Below, in pieces: positions 24,693-33,111 of a DNA stretch of 57,244 bases (within the stretch, counting starts at the first letter, position 1; the number at the start of each line of letters is the position of its first letter). Under the pieces are notes generated by a model. That model searched no databases. It was not told the origin of the DNA and saw nothing but the letters and a program-made list of their open reading frames with translations. Source of the DNA: a marine actinobacterium MedAcidi-G3 (GTDB lineage: Bacteria > Actinomycetota > Acidimicrobiia > Acidimicrobiales > Poriferisodalaceae); NCBI GenBank assembly GCA_000817105.1, contig JUEP01000015.1:1-57244 (forward strand). The letters are read 5' to 3'. A program made the position numbers and the translations under genes.

Positions 24693-25754
24693 ATGGGAAC
24701 TCCTACCGAACCAACCGGAACACTGGAGCGACATCAAAGTTTGGACGTCCTGAGAGGGTTTGCTCTTGTGGGCATTTTTGCTGCGAATATCTATGTATTC
24801 GATTTAGAGCAGCTTGGAGAAGTTGAGGCATCCTTCCAAGCCCTAACGATCGGTCTCGCTGATGCTCCTTTTGCCGTATTTACGGCGTTATTTATCCTCA
24901 ACAAAATGATGGCGTTATTTTCGATTCTGTTTGGGGCAGGAATTCTGCTCTTTACCGACAGGGTCGGGCAACGTCAATTGTCGTTGGGTAGAAGTTATTA
25001 CACCAGAAACTTGATTCTCGCTGGAATAGGTCTCCTGCACGGTTTGTTGTGGTTTGGTGACGTTCTTCTCATATATGCCGTGTGCGCTTTTGTTCTGTAC
25101 CCAGTACGAGGATGGTCGACCGCAAGGTTCTCCCTGGCGGGCTCTGTTGTATGGTCCGCCGTTCTAGGTGCCAGTTTTTGGTCCGGTACTCCGGGAATAG
25201 CTGCGGATACCGTTTTGCGAGCTCTATCGATGATGCTCTTCGGTATGGCCCTGTATCGCTCGGGTATCTTGACTTTGAAGCGAAGCATCAAGTGGTACCG
25301 CACGTACTCACGTCGCTTCTTAGGTCTCGGTCTTCCCGTGTGCGCCATCGGATGGGGCCTTTACGACGTTAACGAGTCGATATCTAGCATGATTCATAAT
25401 CTTGGGGTGCCCTTTGTAGCTGCGGGATATATCTGTCTCGTTATGAAGCTTCTGCTGCGGGGCGCAATCCCCAAGATTTCTAAGCGGCTTTCGGCAGCTG
25501 GCCAAATGGCGTTGACTAATTATCTGCTTCAGACTGTTCTGGGGACCATATTTGTAACCGGCATAAATGAAGTTCGTGGGGAACGACTGACAGTTGTTTG
25601 GATGATGATAATTACCCTCGTTGTCTGGATGTTGCAGCTTTCATGGTCGAAACCGTGGATGGAGCGTTTTGAGTATGGACCTGTCGAATGGCTCTGGCGC
25701 AGCTTGACCTACGGTAAGGCTCAGCGCTTCAAGCGGAGACTGCTACAACTTTGA
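24693..25754 (+). CDS. DUF418-like multi-pass membrane protein
   Basis: A 353-residue protein with about eight to ten hydrophobic segments. The N-terminal motif RHQSLDVLRGFALVGIFAANIYVF and the segments MMALFSILFGAGILLF, AGQMALTNYLLQTVLG fit the DUF418 family (acyltransferase-3-like membrane proteins of unknown function). It is in the cytoplasmic membrane. Divergent from selD with about 93 bases between the starts, so a bidirectional promoter region lies there. Relatives have been suggested to modify or move small molecules, but no function is proven. Confidence 0.82.
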   Translation: MGTPTEPTGTLERHQSLDVLRGFALVGIFAANIYVFDLEQLGEVEASFQALTIGLADAPFAVFTALFILNKMMALFSILFGAGILLFTDRVGQRQLSLGRSYYTRNLILAGIGLLHGLLWFGDVLLIYAVCAFVLYPVRGWSTARFSLAGSVVWSAVLGASFWSGTPGIAADTVLRALSMMLFGMALYRSGILTLKRSIKWYRTYSRRFLGLGLPVCAIGWGLYDVNESISSMIHNLGVPFVAAGYICLVMKLLLRGAIPKISKRLSAAGQMALTNYLLQTVLGTIFVTGINEVRGERLTVVWMMIITLVVWMLQLSWSKPWMERFEYGPVEWLWRSLTYGKAQRFKRRLLQL

Positions 25755-25817
25755 TACCAGTAAAAAAATGAGGAGAGTTTTAGCTTTTCGGGAGGAATAG
25801 TTGGCAATCGGAGCCAC

Positions 25818-25958
25818 ATGATCTCGACCGAATTGGTTGGCCTAGAGTTCCTCGAACTGAGAGCACCCCTCAATCAAGGCTTAGAGACCCTTCTCGTAAA
25901 TCTCGCTAACTCGGACGAAATATTGGATGCCTCAAAGGCCGAAACTCCCGAAAGCTAA
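25818..25958 (+). CDS. Possible small protein (46 aa)
   Basis: In the 200-base gap after the membrane protein gene there is an ATG-started ORF of 46 codons (MISTELVGLEFLELRAPLN...), with GGAG about 5 bases upstream. The product is acidic and helical in character with no known motif. It overlaps the 3' end of the convergent nucleoside hydrolase gene by 4 bases. Short length makes it uncertain; the rest of the gap shows nothing clear apart from a GGAGG at 25791-25795 with no usable frame. Confidence 0.28.
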   Translation: MISTELVGLEFLELRAPLNQGLETLLVNLANSDEILDASKAETPES

Positions 25959-26884
25959 GTTCCCGAATAGGTCTCAATCGTCTCAAGAAAAATTTGTATC
26001 CCCTGATCGCGATCAATCTCGTAGGCAACTTCGCAGTTGAGCGGTCTGTCTCCCCAGCTGCGCTCATCTATTACGGTCATCCCGCGCGTATGGAGGCCTT
26101 CGGTTTCTACAACTACAGCGCGGTTTTGGAAGTTAAATAATTGAGGATGGGTTATCGCTAGGACAGCGCATGGGTCATGTAGCGGAACGCGTTGCCCGCT
26201 AGTTCGTTTCTGATACGAGGTGAGATAAAAGTCGAATAGATCAGCAGCAAAGAGTGCGACCCGGTTGTTGATTTCACGTAGGTCGGAAATAGTGTGCTCG
26301 TCGATACCGAACTTGTGGGTGAGGTTAAGCCCGGCCATTCGAAACGTCTGAAACCCGGCAGCATAGACAATCGAAGCAGCGTGCGGATCAGCCCACACGT
26401 TGAATTCTGCTGTGGCTGTTACGTTTCCTGAGGTCGCGCTCCCTCCCATGATTGATATTCCAGCAACTCGCTCCACAATGTCCGGTGCCTGTTGGACCGC
26501 CAACGCAATATTCGTTAAAGGTCCAATGGGAACGAGCCACACATCTTCGTTGTCGCGCACAGTGTCGATAATGAAACGAACGGCGTCTGAACTTGCGGCA
26601 GATCGAGAGATCGTTGGCCTTGTCGGTCCATCTAAACCTGTCTTCCCGTGAACCTCTTCAGCGTGCCTTGCGGCTATCAAAAGAGGCTTTCCCGCGCCTG
26701 CGTGTACTTCTGCATCCAGGTCAACAAGTTCTGCCAGTAGAAGGGCATTGTCGGTGGTTAAACCCAAGGGCGCATTTCCTGAGACAGTCGTGATTCCCAA
26801 TACCTCTGTTAATTGGGCTGCCATCATGATCGCGATAGCGTCGTCGTGGCCGGGGTCGCAGTCGATGATGATTTTAGGTTTCAT
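25955..26884 (-). CDS. Nucleoside hydrolase (inosine-uridine type)
   Basis: Cleaves the N-glycosidic bond of nucleosides to free base and ribose. The calcium-binding signature DCDPGHDDA lies near the N-terminus (about residues 7-15), and VPIGPLTNIALAV, SIMGG and AEFNVWADPHAA are the other family blocks. The frame extends to 26926, but ATG 26884 is the proper start: MKPKIIIDCDPGHDD fits the family, and this ATG overlaps the TGA stop of the upstream DinB-like gene (ATGA), so the two are translationally coupled. About 309 residues, the usual length. Base specificity cannot be told. Confidence 0.92.
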   Translation of the reverse strand: MKPKIIIDCDPGHDDAIAIMMAAQLTEVLGITTVSGNAPLGLTTDNALLLAELVDLDAEVHAGAGKPLLIAARHAEEVHGKTGLDGPTRPTISRSAASSDAVRFIIDTVRDNEDVWLVPIGPLTNIALAVQQAPDIVERVAGISIMGGSATSGNVTATAEFNVWADPHAASIVYAAGFQTFRMAGLNLTHKFGIDEHTISDLREINNRVALFAADLFDFYLTSYQKRTSGQRVPLHDPCAVLAITHPQLFNFQNRAVVVETEGLHTRGMTVIDERSWGDRPLNCEVAYEIDRDQGIQIFLETIETYSGT

Positions 26885-27597
26885 ATTCTTGTCATCCCCG
26901 GACCATTCACGTCTGTATCTCCCCAATAATGAGGCAACCTCAGATAGCCGACTCTTGGTAAGTCAACCGCTAATCCCAGTCCTTGGTGAAGTTTGAGTCG
27001 TTGGATGGAACGCACATGACTCAACATTTCATAGAAGACCATCCATAGAGACCCCTCTAGATCGTATGTAATGCTGCTGCCCTGCGGATCGTCAGTGTGT
27101 GCGCCTCTCGGAAGTGTTGTAATCACATACTTCCAAAACTCTGTGCCCCTAACCGTCTTTGTTTCCGACCTGAGTAGCTCTATCGGCTGCTCTTCAACGA
27201 GCTTCGTCAGCCAACCGATCCCAACTTTCAGATGGCTCAATATGTCCGGCACTTGCCAAAACAAGTCAGTATCGAGCACTCGGTCCCATTTGCCGTTTGG
27301 TCCCATTTGGTGCTCGTCCCAATCAATAGGTTGAGGAATGTCACCATCTGGCCAAAGGAGATGGCCCGCACGCCTCTTGCTGAATACCAGGGCGTCCCAA
27401 GCGATGTGAGAGACCTGAGTTCTGCAGGACCACCACATCCATTCTTTTTCTGGCGCTGGGTCATGGAAATCTAATTGTTCGTCCGATAGGCCTGCTAATT
27501 CGGCTTCCACCCACTCGGCAATGTGGGGATACCAGGGCATAGCGCCTGACTCCGGAGAGGTAGGCATCTCAAGGATGTCTGAGCTTGTTAGTGCCAT
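26881..27597 (-). CDS. DinB-like superfamily protein
   Basis: A 238-residue protein that looks like a four-helix DinB/YfiT-type metal-dependent protein: PWYPHIAEWVEAELAGLSDEQL at the start of the first helix, TQVSHIAWDALVF in the second and YEMLSHVRSIQRLKLHQGL near the end, each with a His in the place expected for metal ligands. Actinobacterial members include mycothiol-dependent enzymes, but this one is divergent and its activity is unknown. Its TGA stop overlaps the start of the nucleoside hydrolase gene, so they form a two-gene operon. Confidence 0.6.
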   Translation of the reverse strand: MALTSSDILEMPTSPESGAMPWYPHIAEWVEAELAGLSDEQLDFHDPAPEKEWMWWSCRTQVSHIAWDALVFSKRRAGHLLWPDGDIPQPIDWDEHQMGPNGKWDRVLDTDLFWQVPDILSHLKVGIGWLTKLVEEQPIELLRSETKTVRGTEFWKYVITTLPRGAHTDDPQGSSITYDLEGSLWMVFYEMLSHVRSIQRLKLHQGLGLAVDLPRVGYLRLPHYWGDTDVNGPGMTRI

Positions 27598-27635
27598 GTG
27601 CGAACGCTAGCCGTGCTTTGGTGGCCTTTGGCTAT

Positions 27636-30491
27636 TTACTCTTGAAGATCTTCGAAGAAGCGCGGGTCTGGGCAACTGCAGACAAGGTTTCTATCACCGT
27701 GAACCCCATCAATCCTGCTTACTGGCGGCCAATATTTATCCTCTGAATTGAGAGGAAGAGGGAAAGCGGCTTCTTCTCGCGAATACGGATGTGGCCAATT
27801 GCCTCGAATCAGGTCTTCAGCTGGGTGCGGAGCATTGATTAGCGGATTGTCGTCTTTGGGCCATTCCCCGGATTCGATTCGCGTAACCTCTTGCCGGATT
27901 TGGATCATGGCGTCGCAGAAACGGTCGATTTCTTGTCTGGACTCGCTTTCGGTTGGCTCAACCATCAATGTGCCTGGAACCGGGAACGACATCGTTGGCG
28001 CATGGAATCCGTAATCGATTAGACGTTTAGCCACGTCTTCGACAGTGACGATTTCCGATAATTGCCTGAAGTCCAAGATGCACTCGTGGGCTACTAATCC
28101 GTTCTGTCCTCGATAGAGAACTGGATAGCTATCTTCTAGTCGCGAGGCGATGTAATTGGCGTTCAGGATTGCGACAGATGTTGCTCGCCTTAGCCCTTGA
28201 GGGCCCATCATGGCTATGTACATCCAAGGAATGGGAAGGATTCCCGCTGAACCCCATGGAGCCGCGGCTATGGCACCACTCCCGGTATGAGGCCCGGCTT
28301 CAGAAACTAAAGGGTGATTGGGAAGGAATGGCGCGAGATGTTTCTTGACAGCCACTGGACCAATGCCGGGACCGCCACCCCCATGGGGGATACAGAAAGT
28401 CTTGTGAAGATTGAGGTGGCTTACATCAGCTCCGAAATTGCCAGGAGCAGCAAGTCCTACAAGGGCATTGAGGTTGGCCCCGTCCACATAGACCTGACCT
28501 CCTGCTTCGTGAACGATGTCGCATATTTGAGCGATGCCTTCTTCGAACACTCCGTGGGTCGAAGGGTAGGTGACCATGATCCCGGCAAGAGTTTCTTCAT
28601 GCTTGGAAGCCTTAGCTTGAAGGTCATTGATATCTATGTCCCCTGCATCGTCGCACTCGATCACGATCACTTTAAGTCCCGCCATAATCGCGGACGCAGC
28701 GTTAGTCCCATGTGCTGACGATGGGATAAGACATATCTCTCGTTGATCTTCTCCGTTTGATTCGTGGTAGCGCTTGATGGCCAGAAGGCCGGCAAATTCG
28801 CCTTGTGAACCCGCATTAGGCTGCAGCGAAATTTCGTCGTACCCCGTGCAGGCAAGCAACCATTGGCTTAGCTCCTCGATTAACTCCATGTATCCGCGAG
28901 CTTGATCTAGGGGAGCAAAGGGGTGAATATTCGCAAATCCGGGCCAGCTGATCGGCTCCATTTCGCTCGAGGCGTTGAGTTTCATTGTGCAACTACCTAG
29001 CGGAATCATGCTGCGATCGAGAGCTATGTCTTTATCTGATAGCCGGCGGATGTACCTGAGCATTTCAGTCTCAGATCGATACGAATTAAATACAGGATGT
29101 TCGAGATACGTTGAAGAACGGGCTAATTCAGAAGGTATGCCCGCATCAATATCCGAGTCCCCTGAGTTTTTGCCGTCTTCCACAAATGCCCGGAGGAGAA
29201 GCTCAAGAAGCCTGGAATCACATGTCTCATCGAATGTGACGGAGACAGTATTTAAGTCGATGAAGCGGATGTTGATCCCGCTGTCTAGGGCTCGCTGTGT
29301 GATGTCTGCAGCCTCATTGGGTACCTGAATGGTCACGGTGTCAAAGAAAGTCTTATTAACAACGACGATGCCGGCCGCATCAAGCCTTTTTGCGAAGTTC
29401 GCTGTGAGTAGATGTATTCGCTCGGCGATGTTTTTCAGACCATGAGGCCCATGCCACACCGCGTACATCGACGCGATTACAGCGAGGAGAACTTGAGCGG
29501 TGCATATATTACTGGTGGCTTTTTCCCGTCGGATATGTTGCTCCCGGGTTTGGAGTGCCAGACGATTGGCCGGGCGCCCCCCACTGTCAACTGAGAGACC
29601 TACTAGGCGTCCAGGCAGCGACCGTTTGTCGTTTTCGCGAGCTGCTAGGTAACCGGCATGTGGGCCTCCAAAACCCAATGGAACGCCGAACCGCTGGGAG
29701 GTGCCGACGACGAGGTCTGCTCCTAGTTCTCCTGGTGGTGTCAGAAGGCAAAGAGCTAGAAGATCCGAAGCGACGCAGAGAATCCCATCAGCCTCATGCA
29801 ACGTCGTTGCGATCATTTGAATATCACGAATTTCACCCGAACATCCTGGGTATTGAACGAGTACCCCATAGCAGTCATTTGGGTCGAGGTCTCGCCAAGC
29901 GTCACCGAGCACAGTTTCGATCCCAAGCGCCCTTGCTCGTGTCTGCACGACGTCGATGGTTTGCGGGTAACAGTCTGAGTCGATAAAGAATTTTGTGCCG
30001 CTGGTTTTAGTTAACCGCCGAGCCATGGTCATTGCTTCAGCCGCTGCGGTGCCTTCGTCGAGTAAGGAGCTGTTCGCCAGGTCCATGCCCGTTAGGTCGC
30101 AAACCATCGTTTGATAATTGAGTAGAGCTTCGAGTCGCCCTTGGCTGATTTCAGGTTGGTAGGGGGTGTAGGCGGTGTACCAGGCAGGATTTTCAAGTAC
30201 TCGCCTGCGGATGACAGCAGGTGTCACGGTGCTGTGGTAGCCGAGTCCGATCAGTGATTTTAATGGTTGATTCAAATTTGCTATTCGTTGGATTTCGGCG
30301 AGGGCGTCTACTTCGCTCAGAGGCTCCGGGATCTTAAGAGGTTCATTTTTTTGTATTGCCGAGGGAACGGCTGCATCGCAGAGTTCTTCGAGGTCGGAAT
30401 AACCAATCGAGGACAACATTTCAGTGATCTCTTCATCATTCGGTCCTAGATGACGAGTCGAAAACTCGGGTTGAAGGTCAAGTTCTTGCAT
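27636..30491 (-). CDS. gcvP: Glycine dehydrogenase (decarboxylating), P protein
   Basis: PLP enzyme that decarboxylates glycine and loads the aminomethyl group on the H-protein lipoyl arm. At 951 residues it is the fused full-length form. Family features: N-terminal [22 protein letters not shown], the PLP lysine in [20 protein letters not shown], and the C-terminal [16 protein letters not shown]...[11 protein letters not shown]. It follows gcvT by 10 bases on the minus strand, so both are one operon under the glycine riboswitch at about 31680-31856. The H protein gene is not here but at 6709. Confidence 0.97.
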   Translation of the reverse strand: MQELDLQPEFSTRHLGPNDEEITEMLSSIGYSDLEELCDAAVPSAIQKNEPLKIPEPLSEVDALAEIQRIANLNQPLKSLIGLGYHSTVTPAVIRRRVLENPAWYTAYTPYQPEISQGRLEALLNYQTMVCDLTGMDLANSSLLDEGTAAAEAMTMARRLTKTSGTKFFIDSDCYPQTIDVVQTRARALGIETVLGDAWRDLDPNDCYGVLVQYPGCSGEIRDIQMIATTLHEADGILCVASDLLALCLLTPPGELGADLVVGTSQRFGVPLGFGGPHAGYLAARENDKRSLPGRLVGLSVDSGGRPANRLALQTREQHIRREKATSNICTAQVLLAVIASMYAVWHGPHGLKNIAERIHLLTANFAKRLDAAGIVVVNKTFFDTVTIQVPNEAADITQRALDSGINIRFIDLNTVSVTFDETCDSRLLELLLRAFVEDGKNSGDSDIDAGIPSELARSSTYLEHPVFNSYRSETEMLRYIRRLSDKDIALDRSMIPLGSCTMKLNASSEMEPISWPGFANIHPFAPLDQARGYMELIEELSQWLLACTGYDEISLQPNAGSQGEFAGLLAIKRYHESNGEDQREICLIPSSAHGTNAASAIMAGLKVIVIECDDAGDIDINDLQAKASKHEETLAGIMVTYPSTHGVFEEGIAQICDIVHEAGGQVYVDGANLNALVGLAAPGNFGADVSHLNLHKTFCIPHGGGGPGIGPVAVKKHLAPFLPNHPLVSEAGPHTGSGAIAAAPWGSAGILPIPWMYIAMMGPQGLRRATSVAILNANYIASRLEDSYPVLYRGQNGLVAHECILDFRQLSEIVTVEDVAKRLIDYGFHAPTMSFPVPGTLMVEPTESESRQEIDRFCDAMIQIRQEVTRIESGEWPKDDNPLINAPHPAEDLIRGNWPHPYSREEAAFPLPLNSEDKYWPPVSRIDGVHGDRNLVCSCPDPRFFEDLQE

Positions 30492-30501
30492 TTAGGTGTT
30501 C

Positions 30502-31635
30502 TCAATTTCGTATGTAGTTATGTGGAATGAACGGTAATGAGTGAATTCGGCAGGGAACTTCTTTGCCTCGCACCTCTGCTGCAAGGGAAGTTTCTGGCTG
30601 CGAAAAAGATCGTTCGGCGTATCCCATGGCGACTGGGGCATCGCAACTCGGTCCGAATCCTCCGCTGGTAACCACCCCGATCTCAAGCCCCTGCTCAGTT
30701 CTTAAGATTGCGCCATCACGGATCGGTCGCCTTGTCAGGGACGAAATGCCCACCCGAGTCCTTTGCACCCCATTTGATAATTGAGCCATTATGAGCTCGG
30801 CGCCCGCAAATGTTGGGTGCTCTCTCCGGCGCCGGGGGATTGTCCATGCAAGGCGGGCCTCTATAGGGGTGATGGTTTCATCGATCTCGTGACCGTAAAG
30901 ACACAACCCTGCTTCAAGACGCAGGCTGTCTCTGGCCCCTAGACCACAGGGTGCAACTGTGTTGTCGCTGAGCAGCTTTTCGGCTAATCGGACGATGTTA
31001 ATCGATGGCGCAACTAATTCGAATCCGTCCTCTCCGGTGTAACCGCTGCGACTAACGCTGCAATCAATTCCATCAATTGAGAATTCCCCAAAATTCATAA
31101 AAGAAAGGTTGGCGACCATCGGAGCGAGTCCCGATAGGACATCTACTGCCTTCGGTCCTTGGAGTGCTAATTGAGCGAGATCTTCTCGATGATTGACCTG
31201 TGCATGCGAACCCACAGCGGCTTCAAGGACGCGAATGTCAGGCTCGACCCTCGAAGCGTTCAGCACTAGCCGAAGGTGATCTTGGTATCTACTGACGATG
31301 AGGTCGTCGACGATGCCACCCTGATCGTTGGTGAGGAGAGCGTAACGAAGTCCTCCCGCACCTAAATCACCGATTGACGCAGGTGTGATGGACTCCAGGC
31401 ATTCGATAACTGTTGACAGGGGGCAGCCTGATTTCGGAACTAAGTCAATGATACCCATGTGGCTTACATCGAAGAGCCCTGCTTGTGAACGAGTGGCTAG
31501 ATGCTCGCTGATGGTGCCGTCAAAACTCATGGGTAGCTCGAAACCAGCAAAGGACGCGAACTTCGCCCCGCGTTCGCGGTGCAGTGGATCTAGAGGTGAC
31601 AGTTTTGTTGTCCGACTCTTGGAAGGTTCACTCAT
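30502..31635 (-). CDS. gcvT: Aminomethyltransferase, T protein of glycine cleavage
   Basis: Transfers the methylene group from lipoyl-bound aminomethyl on GcvH to tetrahydrofolate and releases ammonia. The 377-residue protein has the N-terminal GAKFASFAGFELPMSFDGTISEH, FDVSHMG, the folate-binding SRSGYTGEDGFELV and LGARDSLRLEAGLCLYGHEID, and the C-terminal barrel with GGFGPSCDAPVAMGY. It is the first gene of the operon with gcvP. Its start at ATG 31635 follows a tandem glycine riboswitch, with no strong ribosome site, which agrees with regulation by the leader. Confidence 0.97.
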   Translation of the reverse strand: MSEPSKSRTTKLSPLDPLHRERGAKFASFAGFELPMSFDGTISEHLATRSQAGLFDVSHMGIIDLVPKSGCPLSTVIECLESITPASIGDLGAGGLRYALLTNDQGGIVDDLIVSRYQDHLRLVLNASRVEPDIRVLEAAVGSHAQVNHREDLAQLALQGPKAVDVLSGLAPMVANLSFMNFGEFSIDGIDCSVSRSGYTGEDGFELVAPSINIVRLAEKLLSDNTVAPCGLGARDSLRLEAGLCLYGHEIDETITPIEARLAWTIPRRRREHPTFAGAELIMAQLSNGVQRTRVGISSLTRRPIRDGAILRTEQGLEIGVVTSGGFGPSCDAPVAMGYAERSFSQPETSLAAEVRGKEVPCRIHSLPFIPHNYIRN

Positions 31636-31648
31636 ATCTCGGCCGCCC

Positions 31649-31664
31649 GCGTCAAAGTTGACGC
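31649..31664 (-). promoter_or_regulatory. Hairpin between glycine riboswitch and gcvT start
   Basis: The mRNA holds GCGTCAA-CT-TTGACGC, a 7-base perfect inverted repeat (inner pairs may open to give a larger loop), between the second aptamer and the gcvT start codon. It has no run of U after it, so it is more likely part of the expression platform acting on translation than a terminator. Inferred by eye. Confidence 0.45.
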
Positions 31665-31679
31665 CCCGCGCTGTCGTGG

Positions 31680-31856
31680 AACCTGAGAGATTGGCCGCTT
31701 ACAGCAGTTTTCCCCTTCGGTGGAGCCGGCCAAAGCCAACTCGCTTTCCAGCGTTGCTTCTTCCCTGCGGTCCGGAGGCCTGAGAGTTTCCCGGGGCGGT
31801 TGCTCCTTCGGCGCCAATCAACTGAACTACCTGCTGACTGAACTCTCCCACTGGGC
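31680..31856 (-). promoter_or_regulatory. Tandem glycine riboswitch upstream of gcvT-gcvP
   Basis: On the minus strand the leader carries two glycine aptamers. Aptamer 1 (about 31850 to 31778) has GGGAGAG (31843-31849), GCGCCGAAGGAGCAA and the closing ACTCTCAGG. Aptamer 2 (about 31770 to 31682) has CACCGAAGGGG and ATCTCTCAGG. These are the conserved glycine riboswitch elements. In known cases glycine binding turns on glycine cleavage genes. This explains most of the 300-base gene-free stretch between the ArsC-type gene and gcvT. The upstream remainder, 31857-31936, has an inverted repeat GATCGA/TCGATC at 31903-31925 and presumably the promoter. Confidence 0.93.
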
Positions 31857-31936
31857 GTTGGCAGCGCTCAGAAGCCTAATCGTTATCTGTTCCCTAGGGT
31901 GTGATCGATTGATTTACGGTCGATCCATCAAGACAA

Positions 31937-32293
31937 TTACTTGAGGAAATCAGCGATACGAGTTTTGGGCCGCCCAATTATTGCAGCATTGGACTTAACC
32001 AGAACCGGGCGTTGCATTAAGGCTTTGCGTTGCAATAGAAGCTCTACGACCGCTTCGGGGTTACCGACATAATCACTAGGGTCCAGACCAAGTTCTTTAA
32101 ATTTAGAATCCTTGCGAACTAAATCCTCTACAGGGTCTTCTAGGACCGAAGTTATGTGCTCCAAGGTCTCGCGATCTGGTGGGGACTTCATGTAGAGAAC
32201 AACCTCTACGTCAACATTCTCTTCCTCGGCGACCGCCAAGGCATTCTTTGATGACCCTCAATGAGGGTTGTGGTAGATGGTGACTTCAGACAC
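31937..32293 (-). CDS. ArsC-type (glutaredoxin-linked) reductase with selenocysteine
   Basis: Thioredoxin-fold protein of the small arsenate reductase family. The frame runs from GTG 32293 through an in-frame TGA (32258-32260) to TAA. The N-terminus reads VSEVTIYHNPHUGSSKNAL, aligning with the ArsC active-site loop (IYHNPxCGTSRN in plasmid ArsC), with Sec12 exactly at the place of catalytic Cys12. The three anion-binding arginines of ArsC are present: Arg60 (LVRKDSKFKELGL), Arg95 (MQRPVLV) and Arg108 (IIGRPK). Total 118 residues, the family length; ordinary calling starts at TTG 32239 and loses the active site. It follows a crotonase gene by 33 bases. Arsenate is the likely substrate by family, but other anions or a Spx/YffB-like redox role remain possible. 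Confidence 0.88.
32224..32241 (-). promoter_or_regulatory. Candidate bacterial SECIS hairpin in the ArsC-type gene
   Basis: The mRNA segment CCTTGGCGGTCGCCGAGG forms a 7-pair stem (CCUUGGC with GCCGAGG, one U-G wobble) capped by the loop GGUC. It starts 16 bases after the UGA. The loop contains the GGUC seen in the apical loop of the E. coli fdhF SECIS, and the distance is in the accepted range, so it is a good SelB-binding candidate. Confidence 0.68.
32258..32260 (-). other. Recoded TGA: selenocysteine codon 12 of the ArsC-type gene
   Basis: On the minus strand this TGA occupies the catalytic cysteine codon of an ArsC-family protein, with conserved residues in frame on both sides. Together with the selD case it indicates Sec insertion, not a nonsense mutation. 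Confidence 0.88.
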
Positions 32294-32326
32294 GGAAACT
32301 CCTAGTTCTATCTAACGATGACCGTA

Positions 32327-33079
32327 TCAGCGTTTGAAGGCGCCCCGGATCCGTTCAAGCATGTCGGGCGCTGCTCCAGGACCGTGCTCTCGAGCCCATT
32401 TGATCCCATCGTCGCGGTTCATTCCCGCGAGTAGACGCATCTGTTTTTTCTCTTCGCGCACAGTGTGCCAAGAATTGGCAACAATGCTTTCAGCCCACTC
32501 ATGGGCAGATGTGTCTAGGTCAGCATCAGGCACGCACCTATTAGCCAAACCAATCTGTTCCGCTTCTGTCCCAGCGACGACTCGCCCGCTGTACATCAGG
32601 TCGCGCGCTGCTAAGGGTCCCACTCTCTCGGGCAGACGATTGGTCATGCCCCAGGTAGGAACCATGCCCCACTTCCCGTGAGTATCACAGAATCTGGCAT
32701 CATCAGAGCAAATGAGTAGATCGCAGGCTAGGACCAATTCCAGCGCTCCCGTATAACAGTGGCCGCGAACTGAAGCGATAACCGGCTGAGGCATTCGTTC
32801 AATAAAATCTAATGTTTCTGCTTGCTGGTGTGGTGTGCTCGCCCGCTCACCCTTTTCGATTGCCTTTAAATCGTTTCCCGCCGAGAATGAACGACCATTA
32901 CCGCTGAGGACTACGGCACCCGTTTCATCTGGTCTATTGGCGATATCGGTCAGGTGTGATTGCAGCTCTTCGAATAGGGATGGGCTTAGAGCGTTCAAAG
33001 CTTCAGGTCTGTTGAGGGCCAAGCTAGTGATTCCGTCTCGATCAGAACGTGTGACTAATGGGGGAGCACTCTGGTTCAT
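32327..33079 (-). CDS. Enoyl-CoA hydratase/isomerase (crotonase) family
   Basis: A 250-residue crotonase. Oxyanion-hole segments GNGRSFSAGNDLKAIEKG and ASVRGHCYTGALELVLACDLLICSD are intact. At the position of the first hydratase Glu the protein has a DTHGKWGMVPTWGMTNRLPERVG pattern instead of the usual Pro-Glu loop, which is shared with the paralogue at 49594 (DTHAKFGLRPTWG) and suggests a non-hydratase activity in this subgroup. It lies 33 bases upstream of the ArsC-type selenoprotein gene on the same strand, so they are probably cotranscribed, and downstream of serB by 32 bases. Confidence 0.88.
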   Translation of the reverse strand: MNQSAPPLVTRSDRDGITSLALNRPEALNALSPSLFEELQSHLTDIANRPDETGAVVLSGNGRSFSAGNDLKAIEKGERASTPHQQAETLDFIERMPQPVIASVRGHCYTGALELVLACDLLICSDDARFCDTHGKWGMVPTWGMTNRLPERVGPLAARDLMYSGRVVAGTEAEQIGLANRCVPDADLDTSAHEWAESIVANSWHTVREEKKQMRLLAGMNRDDGIKWAREHGPGAAPDMLERIRGAFKR

Positions 33080-33111
33080 CTTTGCAGTGTCTCACACTGG
33101 AGAAGAGCTAG

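Noticed and set aside
29555..29986. Long plus-strand frame opposite gcvP
   Set aside because: Antisense shadow of a certain gene, with no recognisable product.
31720..31944. Open reading frame across the gcvT leader
   Set aside because: The stretch is explained by the two glycine aptamers, and the frame has no family signal.
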